DNA of 64,000 bases from Burkholderia sp. SRS-W-2-2016 (GCF_001931485.1 NZ_MSDV01000052.1:1-64000); one strand, 5' to 3'; numbered from the stretch's first letter, positions 33,833 to 42,856 are shown. The notes: generated from the sequence alone by a model not told the origin. Made by a program: numbers and translations.

Positions 33833-34702
33833 TCAGGCGTGCTGCGCGGACGGTTGGTCGGCGTGGTGCGCCGCTGTAACTGTCGCAGGCGCCCGCCAGG
33901 GCGTTTGCGACGACATCGCTGGCCGCATCGGCCAGTACTGCAATTCGGCGGCGAGGTGGCGGAAGTCGCGCGCGGCCGGGGTCGACGGAAATGCGTCGAC
34001 CACACAGCGCGACAACTCCTGCGCCCGCGCCATGCGTGCGTCGGCCGCGATACAGCCGGCGTCTTCGAGCGCCACGCTCAGATAGCGGGCGGCCACCCCG
34101 GCCAGATTCGCGAACGCGGCCTGCGCGTCGTGCGGGCTTTGCACGTGAGTCGCGAGCACCCGGAACTGCGGGATCGCATGCGCGTAGTGCAGCCGTTTCA
34201 GGCATGCATACGCATCGGTGATCGCCTGGGCCGACACGCGCGTGACGATCATCACGTCGTGCGCCTGCTTCGCGAATTCCGACAGATGCCCGTGTTCGTC
34301 GAGTTGCGCGTCGATCAGCACGATGTCGGCGGAACCGCCGAGCAGCACGCTGAAGTCGGCGGCCGCATGGCCCTCGCGGTTGTTGCGCGACGCGCTCAGC
34401 ACCGAAAAGCCGAGCGCATGCCGCGCGGCGGCGAAGTCGACCGGGATCTCGCCGCGCATCACCGCGGCAAAGTTGCCCGCGCCGCGCAGACCGCCGAGCA
34501 TCACGCTCACCGATCGTTCGCCGACGCATTCGTCGATCACCAGCACGTCCTTGCCCTGCTGCGCGAGCGCGGCGGCCAGGTTGACGGTCGCCGTGGTGCT
34601 GCCGACGCCGTTCGCCGCGCCGGCCACCGCGAGCACGCGGGCAACGCCGCGCGCGAGCATCCGCCGCAGCCCTTCCGCCTGATCCGAAACGAGCTTATCC
34701 AA
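33833..34702 (-). CDS. flhG: FlhG/FleN-like MinD-family protein with degenerate P-loop
   Basis: The protein has 289 residues. It has the MinD/ParA fold order: RVLAVAGAANGVGSTTATVNLAAALAQQGKDVLVID at about 22-57, SADIVLIDAQLDEHG and MIVTRVSAQAITDAYACLKRL. The deviant Walker A motif should read KGGxGKT, but here it is AANGVGST, lacking both the signature lysine and the P-loop lysine. FlhG proteins normally control flagellar number with FlhF. Loss of the lysines suggests altered or absent ATP hydrolysis. The gene overlaps flhF by 8 bases and precedes fliA. Confidence 0.88.
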   Translation of the reverse strand: MDKLVSDQAEGLRRMLARGVARVLAVAGAANGVGSTTATVNLAAALAQQGKDVLVIDECVGERSVSVMLGGLRGAGNFAAVMRGEIPVDFAAARHALGFSVLSASRNNREGHAAADFSVLLGGSADIVLIDAQLDEHGHLSEFAKQAHDVMIVTRVSAQAITDAYACLKRLHYAHAIPQFRVLATHVQSPHDAQAAFANLAGVAARYLSVALEDAGCIAADARMARAQELSRCVVDAFPSTPAARDFRHLAAELQYWPMRPAMSSQTPWRAPATVTAAHHADQPSAQHA

Positions 34703-36818
34703 AGCGAACCTCGTGCAGCTCGGCGGTCGAACGGGCGGACAGCGCGGACAGCAACGCGGGAATGTCGTCGTCCTGCGGGACGAACGGCGAGTGGTCGCGC
34801 GGAATGCAGAACGCGCTCTTGATCAGGAATTTCTTCGTCGCGACGTACAGGTTCTCCGGCACCTTCTGCCCGGTCGATACGTAGTGCACCGGCAGCTTGT
34901 AGCGGATCACCGTGTCGAGCACGCCGCCCAGATTGGTCGCTTCGTCGAGCTTGGTCAGGATGCAGCCGGCCAGCGGCTGGTGATCCGGCGCCTGCTGATA
35001 GGCCTGCACGACTTCGTTGAGGGTGTCGCCGTGACTGGTCGCGTTCAGCAGCAGCAGACGCTGCACCGGCTGACCGGCGCGGCCGAGCATCGCGATCTGG
35101 TCGGACACGAGGCGGTCGCGCTGGCTCATGCCGATCGTGTCGATCAGCACGATGTGCTTGTTGCGCAGCTCGGAGAGCGCGAGTTGCAGATCGGCGCTGT
35201 CCTTCACCGCGTGTACGGACACGCCGAGAATCTTGCCGAAAATGCGCAGTTGTTCGTGACCGCCGATCCGGTAGCTGTCGGTGGTCAGCAGCGCGACCTT
35301 GCTCGCGCCGAAGCGCATCACGCAGCGCGCCGCGAGCTTCGCGGTGGTGGTGGTCTTGCCGACGCCGGTCGGGCCCATCAGCGCGAATACGCCGCCGCGC
35401 TCCATCAGCGCGTCTTCGTTTTCCATCACCGGCAGGTTCGATGCGAGCACCGAGTGCACCCACTCCATCCCGCCTTCCATCGAGTCGACGTCGGCGGGCA
35501 GGTTGTCGATCATCATCTGCACGAGTTGCGCGGAAAAGCCCGCGGCGAACAGGTGCTTGGTCAACTCGCCGCGCGCCGGGTTGCGGCGCTGACGCTCGCC
35601 CCACAGCAGCCCCGCGAACTGTTCCTCCATCATCCCGCGCAGCGACGACAGCTCGTTCATCACGGTGTCCTTGACGACCTGCTCCATGCGCAGCTTGATC
35701 GCTTCGGCGACCGCGGCGGGGGTGCGGGTTTCGTCGGTCGCGGCCGGCACCGGCGCGACTTTCTGCGCGTTGCGGCGGGCCGCGACTTCGGCGGCTTCGC
35801 GTGCCCAGTCGGGCGTGTCCGTCAGCGGCGCGTTGCCCTTCGGCTGGATGCCGGCGGCTCGCGCGTCGACCGCGTTGCCGAGGCCGCGCGCGGTTGCGGC
35901 GGCCGGGGTCATCGGTGCCGGACGCGCGCTGTATTCGCCGCGCTCCTGCTGCTCGGCCGCGATACGGCGTGCGTGATCGATCAGCCACGGATTCGATTCG
36001 GCCATCGTGCGCGGCGCGGCGACCTTGATCGCGGCGCCGCCGTTCGGCGGCACCGGCACGCCGGCCGCTTTGAGCAGATCGGCGCGGATGTCTTTGGTCA
36101 GTCGCGTCGCCGCGGCGCGGGCGCTCGAACCGGTGAGCGTAGGTGTCGGCGTTGGCGCGATAGTGGAGGCGGTTGCGGCGTTCAATGCATTGGACGACGC
36201 CTGATTGGCGGCGGCTGCCGCGTTCGCGGCAGTGCCGGCCAGGTTGCCCGGCAGCGCGAGCGCCGATGCGGCCATCTGATCGAGCGCGGCTTGCGCGCTC
36301 GGATGGATGGCCGGGGCCGTGTCCGCATTCGCGGCCGCTTGCAGCGCCGCGTTCGTGCCTGAAGATTCATCGTCGGCGTGCTCGTTCAGCGCCGCATTCA
36401 GCGAGCCGCTCAACGACCTGTTCAACGAACCGCTCAGCGCTCCGTTCAACGAACCCGCACCCTCGGCGGCCGTCTTCGATGCATTCAACGGCGCCGCATC
36501 GGCACCCGCTTCCGGGCTCGCGCCGAACACCGACGAGAACACATCGGGCATTCCGCTCGCATACGGATTCACCGTCGCCGCGCTCACACCGTTCAAGCCG
36601 TTCAAGCCGTTCAAGCCGCGTGCGGCACTGCCCGCCCCCGCGCCTTCGCGCGCTTTCGGCGTGATCGCCGCGAGGTCGCGGTCGGCGACGGCGGTGATTT
36701 CGACACTGCCATCGTCCAGGGTCCGGTTCGACAGCACGACCGCGTCGGGGCCTAGCGCTTCGCGAACGAGACGCAACGCATCACGACTGGTAGCACCGAG
36801 AAATTTACGAATGTTCAA
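34695..36818 (-). CDS. flhF: Flagellar SRP-type GTPase FlhF with long low-complexity insert
   Basis: The protein has 707 residues from a TTG start at 36818, which gives LNIRKFLGATSRDALRLVREALGPDAVVLSNR, the FlhF N-terminus. A GGGGG tract lies upstream on the coding strand. The NG domain occupies about the last 280 residues. It has GPTGVGKTTTT at about 482, DSYRIGGHEQL, LIDTIGMSQRD in place of DTAG, and TKLDEATNLGG. Between about 75 and 400 is an Ala/Asn/Leu/Ser-rich region with short repeats (GLN three times; SLNGALSGSLN). FlhF normally places flagella at the pole. FlhF proteins are commonly 360-480 residues, so the insert is notable. Confidence 0.96.
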   Translation of the reverse strand: MNIRKFLGATSRDALRLVREALGPDAVVLSNRTLDDGSVEITAVADRDLAAITPKAREGAGAGSAARGLNGLNGLNGVSAATVNPYASGMPDVFSSVFGASPEAGADAAPLNASKTAAEGAGSLNGALSGSLNRSLSGSLNAALNEHADDESSGTNAALQAAANADTAPAIHPSAQAALDQMAASALALPGNLAGTAANAAAAANQASSNALNAATASTIAPTPTPTLTGSSARAAATRLTKDIRADLLKAAGVPVPPNGGAAIKVAAPRTMAESNPWLIDHARRIAAEQQERGEYSARPAPMTPAAATARGLGNAVDARAAGIQPKGNAPLTDTPDWAREAAEVAARRNAQKVAPVPAATDETRTPAAVAEAIKLRMEQVVKDTVMNELSSLRGMMEEQFAGLLWGERQRRNPARGELTKHLFAAGFSAQLVQMMIDNLPADVDSMEGGMEWVHSVLASNLPVMENEDALMERGGVFALMGPTGVGKTTTTAKLAARCVMRFGASKVALLTTDSYRIGGHEQLRIFGKILGVSVHAVKDSADLQLALSELRNKHIVLIDTIGMSQRDRLVSDQIAMLGRAGQPVQRLLLLNATSHGDTLNEVVQAYQQAPDHQPLAGCILTKLDEATNLGGVLDTVIRYKLPVHYVSTGQKVPENLYVATKKFLIKSAFCIPRDHSPFVPQDDDIPALLSALSARSTAELHEVRFG
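36591..36617. repeat. Three perfect 9-bp tandem repeats inside flhF
   Basis: The unit GTTCAAGCC occurs three times in a row. On the coding strand it encodes GLNGLNGLN in the low-complexity linker of FlhF. Copy number may vary between strains without a frameshift. Confidence 0.8.
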
Positions 36819-36993
36819 ACTAGACCCCCGCTGAGGTAGACGGACTGACGAACCGGCAATACACCGCGTCACATTGAGATCAATTATTGCGAAAGGTGTC
36901 GGGCGACGATCGATGGATAAAGACCGTTAAACGCGGGCAATTCGCGCGATGGAAAGCGCGCCGGCCTCAACCGCAAAAGCTGCCGCCCAAACG

Positions 36994-37023
36994 AAAACCG
37001 GCGCCCATCGGAGCGCCGGTTTT
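36994..37023 (-). terminator. Terminator after flhA
   Basis: An 11-bp stem AAAACCGGCGC/GCGCCGGTTTT (36994-37004 and 37013-37023) with an 8-base loop lies 42 bases past the flhA stop. Its T-rich arm gives a short U-tract, and it separates flhBA from flhF. Confidence 0.75.
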
Positions 37024-37064
37024 GCCTGTGGGCCAGATACGCATAGCCCGCCGCGCCAGCGCGC

Positions 37065-39167
37065 TCAGCCGTTCCCGCCGATTACATTGACGACCTTCAC
37101 GTTGCGCGTCTCGGGCACTTCCGCATACGAGAGCACCTTCAATTGCGGCAGGCTGCGGCGCAGGAAGCGCGCGAGCATCGGCCGCAATGCGTGCTGCACC
37201 AGCAGCACCGGCGCGAGGCCGGCGTTCTGCTGCCGCACCATCGCTTTCTGCGTTTCCATCAGCAGCGTATTCGCGAGACCCGGTTCGAGCCCCGGGTTCG
37301 CACCGGTCGACAGCGCCTGCGACAACACCCGTTCGAGATTCGCGTCGAGCCCCATCACCTGCATGTCGCCGGTGCCCGGGAACCACTGCTGGGTGATCGC
37401 GCGACCGAGCGCGAGCCGCACCGCGGCGGTCAGATCGTGAGGATCGCTGATCTTGCCGCCGTGCTCGGCCAGCGCTTCGAGAATCGTGCGCAGATCGCGA
37501 ATCGGCACGCCTTCTTCCAGCAGGTTCTGCAGCACCTTCTGCAGCGTGGTGAGCGGCAGCAGCTTCGGCACCAGATCGTCGACCAGCGACGCGGTGTCCT
37601 TCTGCATCCGTTCGAGCAGCGCCTGCACCTCGCGACGGCCGAGCAGCTCCGACGCGTGCGTGACCACCAGGTGATTCAGGTGGGTCGCGACCACCGTGCT
37701 CGAATCGACCACCGTGTAGCCGTACACCTGCGCCTGTTCGCGCAGATTGGTATCGATCCAGATCGCCGGCAGACCGAACGCCGGGTCCTGGGTCGGCGTG
37801 CCGGGCAGCGCGGCCGACACCTGGCCCGGATTGATCGCGAGCCACTGGCCCGGATACGCTTCGCCGACGCCGACCTCGACGCCCTTCAGCGCGATCCGGT
37901 AACCGTTCGGCCGCAGTTCGAGGTTGTCGCGGATATGAATGACCGGCGGCAGGAAGCCGATCTCCTGCGCGAACTTCTTGCGGATGCTCTTGATCCGCTT
38001 CAGCAGCTCGCCGTCCGAATTCTTGTCGACTAGCGGAATCAGCCGGTAGCCGACTTCGAGGCCGAGCGTGTCGACGAGCGACACATCGTCCCAGCTCGCC
38101 TCGGCGTTCTCGACCGGCGCCAGCGCGGCCGGCGTGACGTCGACCAGCGCCGGCGAGTTCTTGCGTTCCTCGGTGCGCTTTTTCATCGTGCGGCCGAGCT
38201 GGATCAGCCCGCCGCCGAGAATCAGAAACGCGAAGTGCGGCATGCCCGGAATCAGGCCCATCAGCACCAGAATGCAGCCGGTGATGATCAGCACGCGCGG
38301 ATTGGTGAACAGCTGGCCGGTCAGCTGCGTGCCGATGTCCTCGTTGGTCGCGACGCGCGACACGATCACGCCGGCCGCGGTCGAAATCACCAGCGACGGA
38401 ATCTGCGCGACGAGGCCGTCGCCGATCGTCAGCAGCGTGTAGTTCTTGCCCGCCGCCGCGAAGCTCATGTCGTGCTGGACCATCCCGACGATCAGCCCGC
38501 CGATGATGTTGATCACCATGATCAGCAAACCGGCGATCGCGTCGCCGCGCACGAACTTGCTCGCGCCGTCCATCGAGCCGTAGAACTCGGCTTCCTGCGA
38601 GACTTCCGCGCGACGCTTGCGGGCGGCCTCTTCGTTGATCAGGCCGGCGTTCAGGTCGGCGTCGATCGCCATCTGCTTGCCGGGCATCGCGTCGAGCGTG
38701 AAGCGCGCGGACACTTCGGCGATCCGCCCCGCGCCCTTGGTGATCACCATGAAGTTGATCACCATCAGGATCACGAACACGACGATACCAACCGCGAAGT
38801 TGCCGCCCACGAGGAAGTGGCCGAACGACTCGATCACCTGGCCGGCCGCGTCGGGGCCGGTGTGGCCTTCGAGCAGCACGATCCGGGTCGACGCGACGTT
38901 CAGCGACAGCCGCAGCAGCGTCGAGAACAGCAGCACGCTCGGGAACGCGGCGAAGTCGAGCGGCTTCATCGTGTACATGCTGACCAGCAGCACCATCACC
39001 GACAACGCGATGTTGAACGTGAACAGCAGGTCGAGCAGAAACGGCGGCAACGGCAGAATCATCATGCCGAGGATCATGCAGATCAGCACCGGCCCGGACA
39101 GGGCGCGCAGATTGGTGCTGCTCAAGGCTTCCGGCCGGCGGCCGAGGAAACCGGCGCGAGCGTTCAT
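37065..39167 (-). CDS. flhA: Flagellar export gate protein FlhA
   Basis: The protein has 700 residues. The N-terminal half has about eight membrane helices (LICMILGMMILPLPPFLLDLLFTFNIALSVMVLLVSMYT at the start). It includes the FHIPEP-type loop: FTLDAMPGKQMAIDADLNAGLINEEAARKRR. The C-terminal cytoplasmic nonamer domain contains EVGYRLIPLVD, IRDNLELRPNGYRI and DLVPKLLPLTTLQKVLQNLLEEGV. FlhA docks substrate-chaperone complexes and drives proton-coupled export. Its start overlaps the flhB stop by 4 bases. Confidence 0.98.
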   Translation of the reverse strand: MNARAGFLGRRPEALSSTNLRALSGPVLICMILGMMILPLPPFLLDLLFTFNIALSVMVLLVSMYTMKPLDFAAFPSVLLFSTLLRLSLNVASTRIVLLEGHTGPDAAGQVIESFGHFLVGGNFAVGIVVFVILMVINFMVITKGAGRIAEVSARFTLDAMPGKQMAIDADLNAGLINEEAARKRRAEVSQEAEFYGSMDGASKFVRGDAIAGLLIMVINIIGGLIVGMVQHDMSFAAAGKNYTLLTIGDGLVAQIPSLVISTAAGVIVSRVATNEDIGTQLTGQLFTNPRVLIITGCILVLMGLIPGMPHFAFLILGGGLIQLGRTMKKRTEERKNSPALVDVTPAALAPVENAEASWDDVSLVDTLGLEVGYRLIPLVDKNSDGELLKRIKSIRKKFAQEIGFLPPVIHIRDNLELRPNGYRIALKGVEVGVGEAYPGQWLAINPGQVSAALPGTPTQDPAFGLPAIWIDTNLREQAQVYGYTVVDSSTVVATHLNHLVVTHASELLGRREVQALLERMQKDTASLVDDLVPKLLPLTTLQKVLQNLLEEGVPIRDLRTILEALAEHGGKISDPHDLTAAVRLALGRAITQQWFPGTGDMQVMGLDANLERVLSQALSTGANPGLEPGLANTLLMETQKAMVRQQNAGLAPVLLVQHALRPMLARFLRRSLPQLKVLSYAEVPETRNVKVVNVIGGNG

Positions 39168-40384
39168 GCGGAGGCTCCGTTAGTTGGGTTGCCAGCGTCG
39201 TCGCTGGCCGGGTTGAGCGTGTCGGCGGCTTCGTCGGCGGCATCCGCGTCGGACACGCCGCCCTTGTCGAGTTCGGCCGGTACGTCGAGGTCGGTCGGCG
39301 CGACCGGCTTGTCGCCGCCTTCGGCCTTGAAGCGGCGCAGCTGGAACACCCACGCGAGCACTTCGGCGACCGCGCCGTACAGCGGGCCGGGAATCTCGCG
39401 ATTCAGTTCGACGTTGTGATACAGCGCGCGCGCGAGCGGCGGCGCTTCGAGCAGCGGCACGTTGTGCTCGGCGGCGACCTCGCGAATCCGCGCGGCGACG
39501 AGGTTCACACCCTTGGCGACGACCTTCGGCGCGCGCATCTCGCCGTCCGTGTATTGCAGCGCGACCGCGAAGTGAGTCGGGTTGGTGACCACCACGTCGG
39601 CGTGCGGCACCTGCGCCATCATCCGGCGTCGCGCAATCGCGCGTTGCTGCTGGCGAATCTTGCCCTTGATGTGCGGGTCGCCTTCGCTCTCGCGATGCTC
39701 GCGCTTCACTTCTTCCTTCGTCATCCGCAGCTTCTTGTGGAAATTCCACAGCTGGTACGGCACGTCGAGCGCGGCCACCGCGAACATGCCGGCCACCGTC
39801 ATCCCGCAGCACACCGCGATCAGATGCGCGCCGTTGGCGAGCGCGACCGGCAGCGGCTGGGTCGCCAGCGCGAGCATCTCGTCGCGGCGATTCCAGATCG
39901 CGGTGCCGCCGATCAGCCCGACCACCAGCGTCTTCACGATCGACATGCCGAGCTGGATCGGCCCGTTGATCGAAAAGATCCGGCCCAGACCCGCGATCGG
40001 ATCCAGCCGGTTGAATTTGGGTTCGAGCCCCTTCGCCGACAGCTGCCAGCCGCCCAGCGCGAGCGGCGCGAGCAAGGCGGCCGCGCCGGTCAGGCCGAGA
40101 ATCGGCAGCAGCGCGGACAGGCCCTCGCGCGCGGCCGCGCCGGCGCCGGCCATCACCTGGCTGGTGTCGAAGGTGCTCGCATGGTTGAACGTCAGCGACG
40201 CGCGCAGCATGTCCTGCAGATGCTCGCCGATATGGCCGGACATCCCCCACACGCCATAGAAGCCGGCCGCCAGCAGCGCGAACGTCGACAGCTCGCGCGA
40301 ACGCACGATCTGCCCTTCCTCGCGCGCCTTCTGCAGGCGCCGGGGAGTGGCTGATTCGGTTTTGTCCTCGCTGTCTTCCGCCAC
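39164..40384 (-). CDS. flhB: Flagellar export specificity switch protein FlhB
   Basis: The protein has 406 residues. It begins MAEDSEDKTESATPRRLQKAREEGQIVRSREL. Four membrane helices are followed by the linker IKGKIRQQQRAIARRRMMAQVPHADVVVTNPTHFAVAL. Autocleavage is expected in the NPTH motif at 268-271. FlhB closes the FliPQR gate and changes substrate class when FliK acts. A Glu/Asp/Ala-rich tail of about 45 residues follows the conserved domain. A cleavage-motif-free homologue of its C-terminus is encoded at 10372-10722. Confidence 0.98.
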   Translation of the reverse strand: MAEDSEDKTESATPRRLQKAREEGQIVRSRELSTFALLAAGFYGVWGMSGHIGEHLQDMLRASLTFNHASTFDTSQVMAGAGAAAREGLSALLPILGLTGAAALLAPLALGGWQLSAKGLEPKFNRLDPIAGLGRIFSINGPIQLGMSIVKTLVVGLIGGTAIWNRRDEMLALATQPLPVALANGAHLIAVCCGMTVAGMFAVAALDVPYQLWNFHKKLRMTKEEVKREHRESEGDPHIKGKIRQQQRAIARRRMMAQVPHADVVVTNPTHFAVALQYTDGEMRAPKVVAKGVNLVAARIREVAAEHNVPLLEAPPLARALYHNVELNREIPGPLYGAVAEVLAWVFQLRRFKAEGGDKPVAPTDLDVPAELDKGGVSDADAADEAADTLNPASDDAGNPTNGASA

Positions 40385-40497
40385 CAGGCTCTCCAGTCGG
40401 CCGAGGCACCGCGCCTCTTTCCAGTGACAGCGATTATTCCCGCTCGGCGCAAGCGTCGATCGGCGGATAAAGGTGGAGAAACCGGGGTATTTCGACG

Positions 40498-40542
40498 GAT
40501 GGCCCGAGGGCCCGCGCGGCTGTGCGCGGACCTTCGGGCATC
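40498..40542 (-). terminator. Long imperfect GC hairpin after the DUF3443 gene
   Basis: Imperfectly matched arms of about 18 bases, GGCCCGAGGGCCCGCGC-like and GCGCGGACCTTCGGGC-like, lie just past the stop at 40559. There is no strong T-run. It may terminate the leftward DUF2844-DUF3443 transcript or protect the mRNA end before flhB. Confidence 0.4.
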
Positions 40543-40558
40543 GGTTTGAAGTGCGGCC

Positions 40559-41866
40559 TCAGTAGCCGACGTAGGGAGACGCGCCGCCGCTGGCGGTCTG
40601 GTCGAGGTGGTAGTAGACGTGGCGGCCGTAGAAGAACGGCAGCCCGAGGTCGAAGCTGTTGCTGCCGCCGATCTGGCCGGCGAGATTGTTGAACGCGTAG
40701 TTGTTGCCGTTGTTGAACAGCGTCTGCGCGCTCAGGATGCCGATGCTCGCGCTCTTCGTCACGCTGTCTTCGCCGTGCAGCGTCAGCGTGCGGGTCTGCG
40801 CGGACGCCGGGCAGTAGAAGCCCGCGAACGCGCTGCCGCACTGCGTGAGCGAGCTGTCGGTGAAGAAGTAGCCGTTCGAGCCCGAATCGAGGAACGCCTG
40901 CACCGTCGTGCCGTTGAACACGCTGCGGTTCAGGTCGCCGTATGCGTCGGTCGCGAAGATCTGGGTTTGCGACGTGTCGAGCGCGTTGTTCCCCTGGGTG
41001 CCGATGCCGAACACCAGCGTGCCGGTCGCCGACGCCTGACCGGTGTTCGAGACCGGCGGCATCTGCACGATCACGCCGTTGTTATCGACCGGGAAGCTGG
41101 CGACCGGGTTGGCCACCTGCTGCGCGAGCGGCACCGCGGTGCGGGTGCACGAGGTGCCGTTCGGGCACGCGTAGTAGTTGCTGTAGTTCGCGGCGGTCGA
41201 TGCGTTCACGCAGGTCGCGCCGCAGTCGGTCGGCGCGGTGCCGACGCCGAGAATGCCGTTCGCGCCGAGATCGGCGACGGTGTTTTCCGCCGAGCCGCTG
41301 CTGCAACTGGAGGGCACCGTGCTCGCGGCCTTGTCGCCGATGATCTGCAGCGGAATGGCGCTGGTCGTCGTTTCGCCGCCGATCGTTATGGTCGCGGTGC
41401 GGACCGAGCCCCACGTGAAGCCGTCCGCGAAGGTCGCGCATTCGGCCAGTTGCGCGCCGCTCGTCAGCGTGCTGATCGGCAGCGCGCTCGCCAGCGACGA
41501 GTTCAGCACCGAGCCGACCACGCGCAGCCCGAACGAACCGGTGTCGAGCTGGATGTTGTTAATGGTCTGGCAGTTCGAGGTCGAGCCGGGCGCGCAGATC
41601 GTCACGCTGACGCTCGGGATGTTGATCACGCCGTTCACGCCCCGGCCGACGGTGACCGCGACCGCATTGATGTTGTTGACCGCGCTCGGCTGCAAGGTCG
41701 GGCTGGGCGGCAGCGTGCCGCCGTTCAGCGGGTCCGACGAATTGCCGCCGGAGTTCGAATCCGAGCCGCCGCCACCGCCGCAGGCGACCAGCGTCGCCGT
41801 CAGCAGCACCGCGCACAGCGCCTGCAGCCAGCCTTTGAGTGTCACGCTCGTGTGCATGGTTCGCAT
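40559..41866 (-). CDS. DUF3443 family lipoprotein
   Basis: The protein has 435 residues from the ATG at 41866, with GAGGA upstream; an alternative ATG is three codons later. A lipoprotein signal ends LLTATLVAC with Cys29, followed by a Gly-rich tether. The mature protein is Gly/Ser/Asn-rich with QTINNIQLDTGSFGLRVVGSVL and LDSGSNGYFFTDSSLTQCG. These two DTGS/DSGSNG motifs resemble the paired active-site loops of pepsin-like folds; that is my reading, not an established function. It pairs with the DUF2844 gene 14 bases upstream. Confidence 0.88.
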   Translation of the reverse strand: MRTMHTSVTLKGWLQALCAVLLTATLVACGGGGGSDSNSGGNSSDPLNGGTLPPSPTLQPSAVNNINAVAVTVGRGVNGVINIPSVSVTICAPGSTSNCQTINNIQLDTGSFGLRVVGSVLNSSLASALPISTLTSGAQLAECATFADGFTWGSVRTATITIGGETTTSAIPLQIIGDKAASTVPSSCSSGSAENTVADLGANGILGVGTAPTDCGATCVNASTAANYSNYYACPNGTSCTRTAVPLAQQVANPVASFPVDNNGVIVQMPPVSNTGQASATGTLVFGIGTQGNNALDTSQTQIFATDAYGDLNRSVFNGTTVQAFLDSGSNGYFFTDSSLTQCGSAFAGFYCPASAQTRTLTLHGEDSVTKSASIGILSAQTLFNNGNNYAFNNLAGQIGGSNSFDLGLPFFYGRHVYYHLDQTASGGASPYVGY

Positions 41867-41880
41867 CGTCGTCCTCGCCG

Positions 41881-42444
41881 TTACTGGATGTCGGAACCGC
41901 TGACGCCGGACGGCAGCGCGGCCGGCAGCCACGCGACACCGCTGAACGCGCCCATGTGGCCGCCCGAGTGCACGACCAGCGCGCTGTCGTTGACGCTGAC
42001 CGGACCGCGCGTATTGCCGCGCGCCGCCCGCACCGCCTTCACGCTGGCCACGTACTGCGGGAAATAGCTGCCGAGCAGCTCGCTGAGGTCGGGCATCTGC
42101 GGACCGCGCCACGCGATCCCGAACACCGCGCCGCTCGTGTCCAGATACTCGCGCACCACGGTGCCGTTGCCGAGCGTGGTTTCGCGCACCGTGTAAGAAG
42201 AAGAAGAGGAGGAAGAAGACGTTGCAGCGCTCAACGACGCCGCACTAGATGCGGAACGCATCACACTTTGGCTCGCGCCGCTCGCCGGCTGCACGAGGCG
42301 GGACGACACCGACGCATCGGACGGCGGCGTCATCGGCGTGCCGCCGAGCGCCGCGTGGGCGGGCTGCGCGGCGCTCAATGCCCACAGCGAAAACGGTAAG
42401 GCCAGCGCCGCAACGGTGCCGGCGCGACGAATACAACTCCACAT
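41881..42444 (-). CDS. DUF2844 family exported protein
   Basis: The protein has 187 residues from the ATG at 42444, with GGAGGAG upstream. The signal peptide ends QPAHA|ALGG (about 31). A Ser/Ala-rich linker with about eight consecutive Ser leads to the family core: YTVRETTLGNGTVVREYLDTSGAVFGIAWRGPQMPDLSELLGSYFPQY and VVHSGGHMGAFSGVAWLPAALPSGV. The function is unknown. DUF2844 and DUF3443 genes commonly neighbour each other in Burkholderiales, which suggests they act together in the envelope. Confidence 0.9.
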   Translation of the reverse strand: MWSCIRRAGTVAALALPFSLWALSAAQPAHAALGGTPMTPPSDASVSSRLVQPASGASQSVMRSASSAASLSAATSSSSSSSSYTVRETTLGNGTVVREYLDTSGAVFGIAWRGPQMPDLSELLGSYFPQYVASVKAVRAARGNTRGPVSVNDSALVVHSGGHMGAFSGVAWLPAALPSGVSGSDIQ

Positions 42445-42831
42445 GACGATGCTCCTCCCAAGCCGCGGCGCTTCGCTGATGGCGCGAATCGGCCGCATGT
42501 AGGCAGATGATACGGCACCGCCGCAATCGCAAGCCTGGGGGTGTCCCTCACCCTGCGAGCGCACGGCGCTGCGATCGCGGGCGCCGTACCGCTTCGACCT
42601 CGTAGTATGCCCGCGGAACATGACGGCCAGCGGCACGCGCGGCCGCCGGGGCAACTTACCGTCTCTTACCGGCTGGAAACTGTCCGGGGCGGACGGTCAT
42701 GGGAGGCGCCGCGCCGGCGCGTGGGAGCGCCAGTCGGGAGCAGGTCGGGAGCAGGTCGGGAGCAGGTCGGGAGCAGGTCGGGAGCAGGTCGGGAGCAAGT
42801 CAGGAGCACGCCGCGAGCCCTGCCCGCGGCG
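42445..42831. other. Non-coding gap between the DUF2844 gene and cheZ
   Basis: The part nearest the DUF2844 gene should hold its promoter, though no clear elements were seen. The other half holds an 11-bp tandem repeat (42733-42809). No convincing gene was seen on either strand. Confidence 0.6.
42733..42809. repeat. Seven-copy 11-bp tandem repeat
   Basis: The unit GTCGGGAGCAG starts at 42733, 42744, 42755, 42766, 42777, 42788 and 42799. The first five copies are perfect and the last two carry one to three changes. It lies between the cheZ terminator and the DUF2844 promoter region. Confidence 0.95.
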
Positions 42832-42856
42832 AAAAAAACCCGGCGCATGCGCCGGG
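42832..42856 (-). terminator. Strong rho-independent terminator after cheZ
   Basis: CCCGGCGC/GCGCCGGG arms (42839-42846 and 42849-42856) are followed on the minus strand by seven T. It lies six bases past the cheZ stop and ends the mot-che series. Confidence 0.93.

Noticed and set aside
42733..42809. CRISPR-like array
   Set aside because: The 11-bp units are directly adjacent with no spacers and no cas genes are nearby, so it is a tandem repeat.
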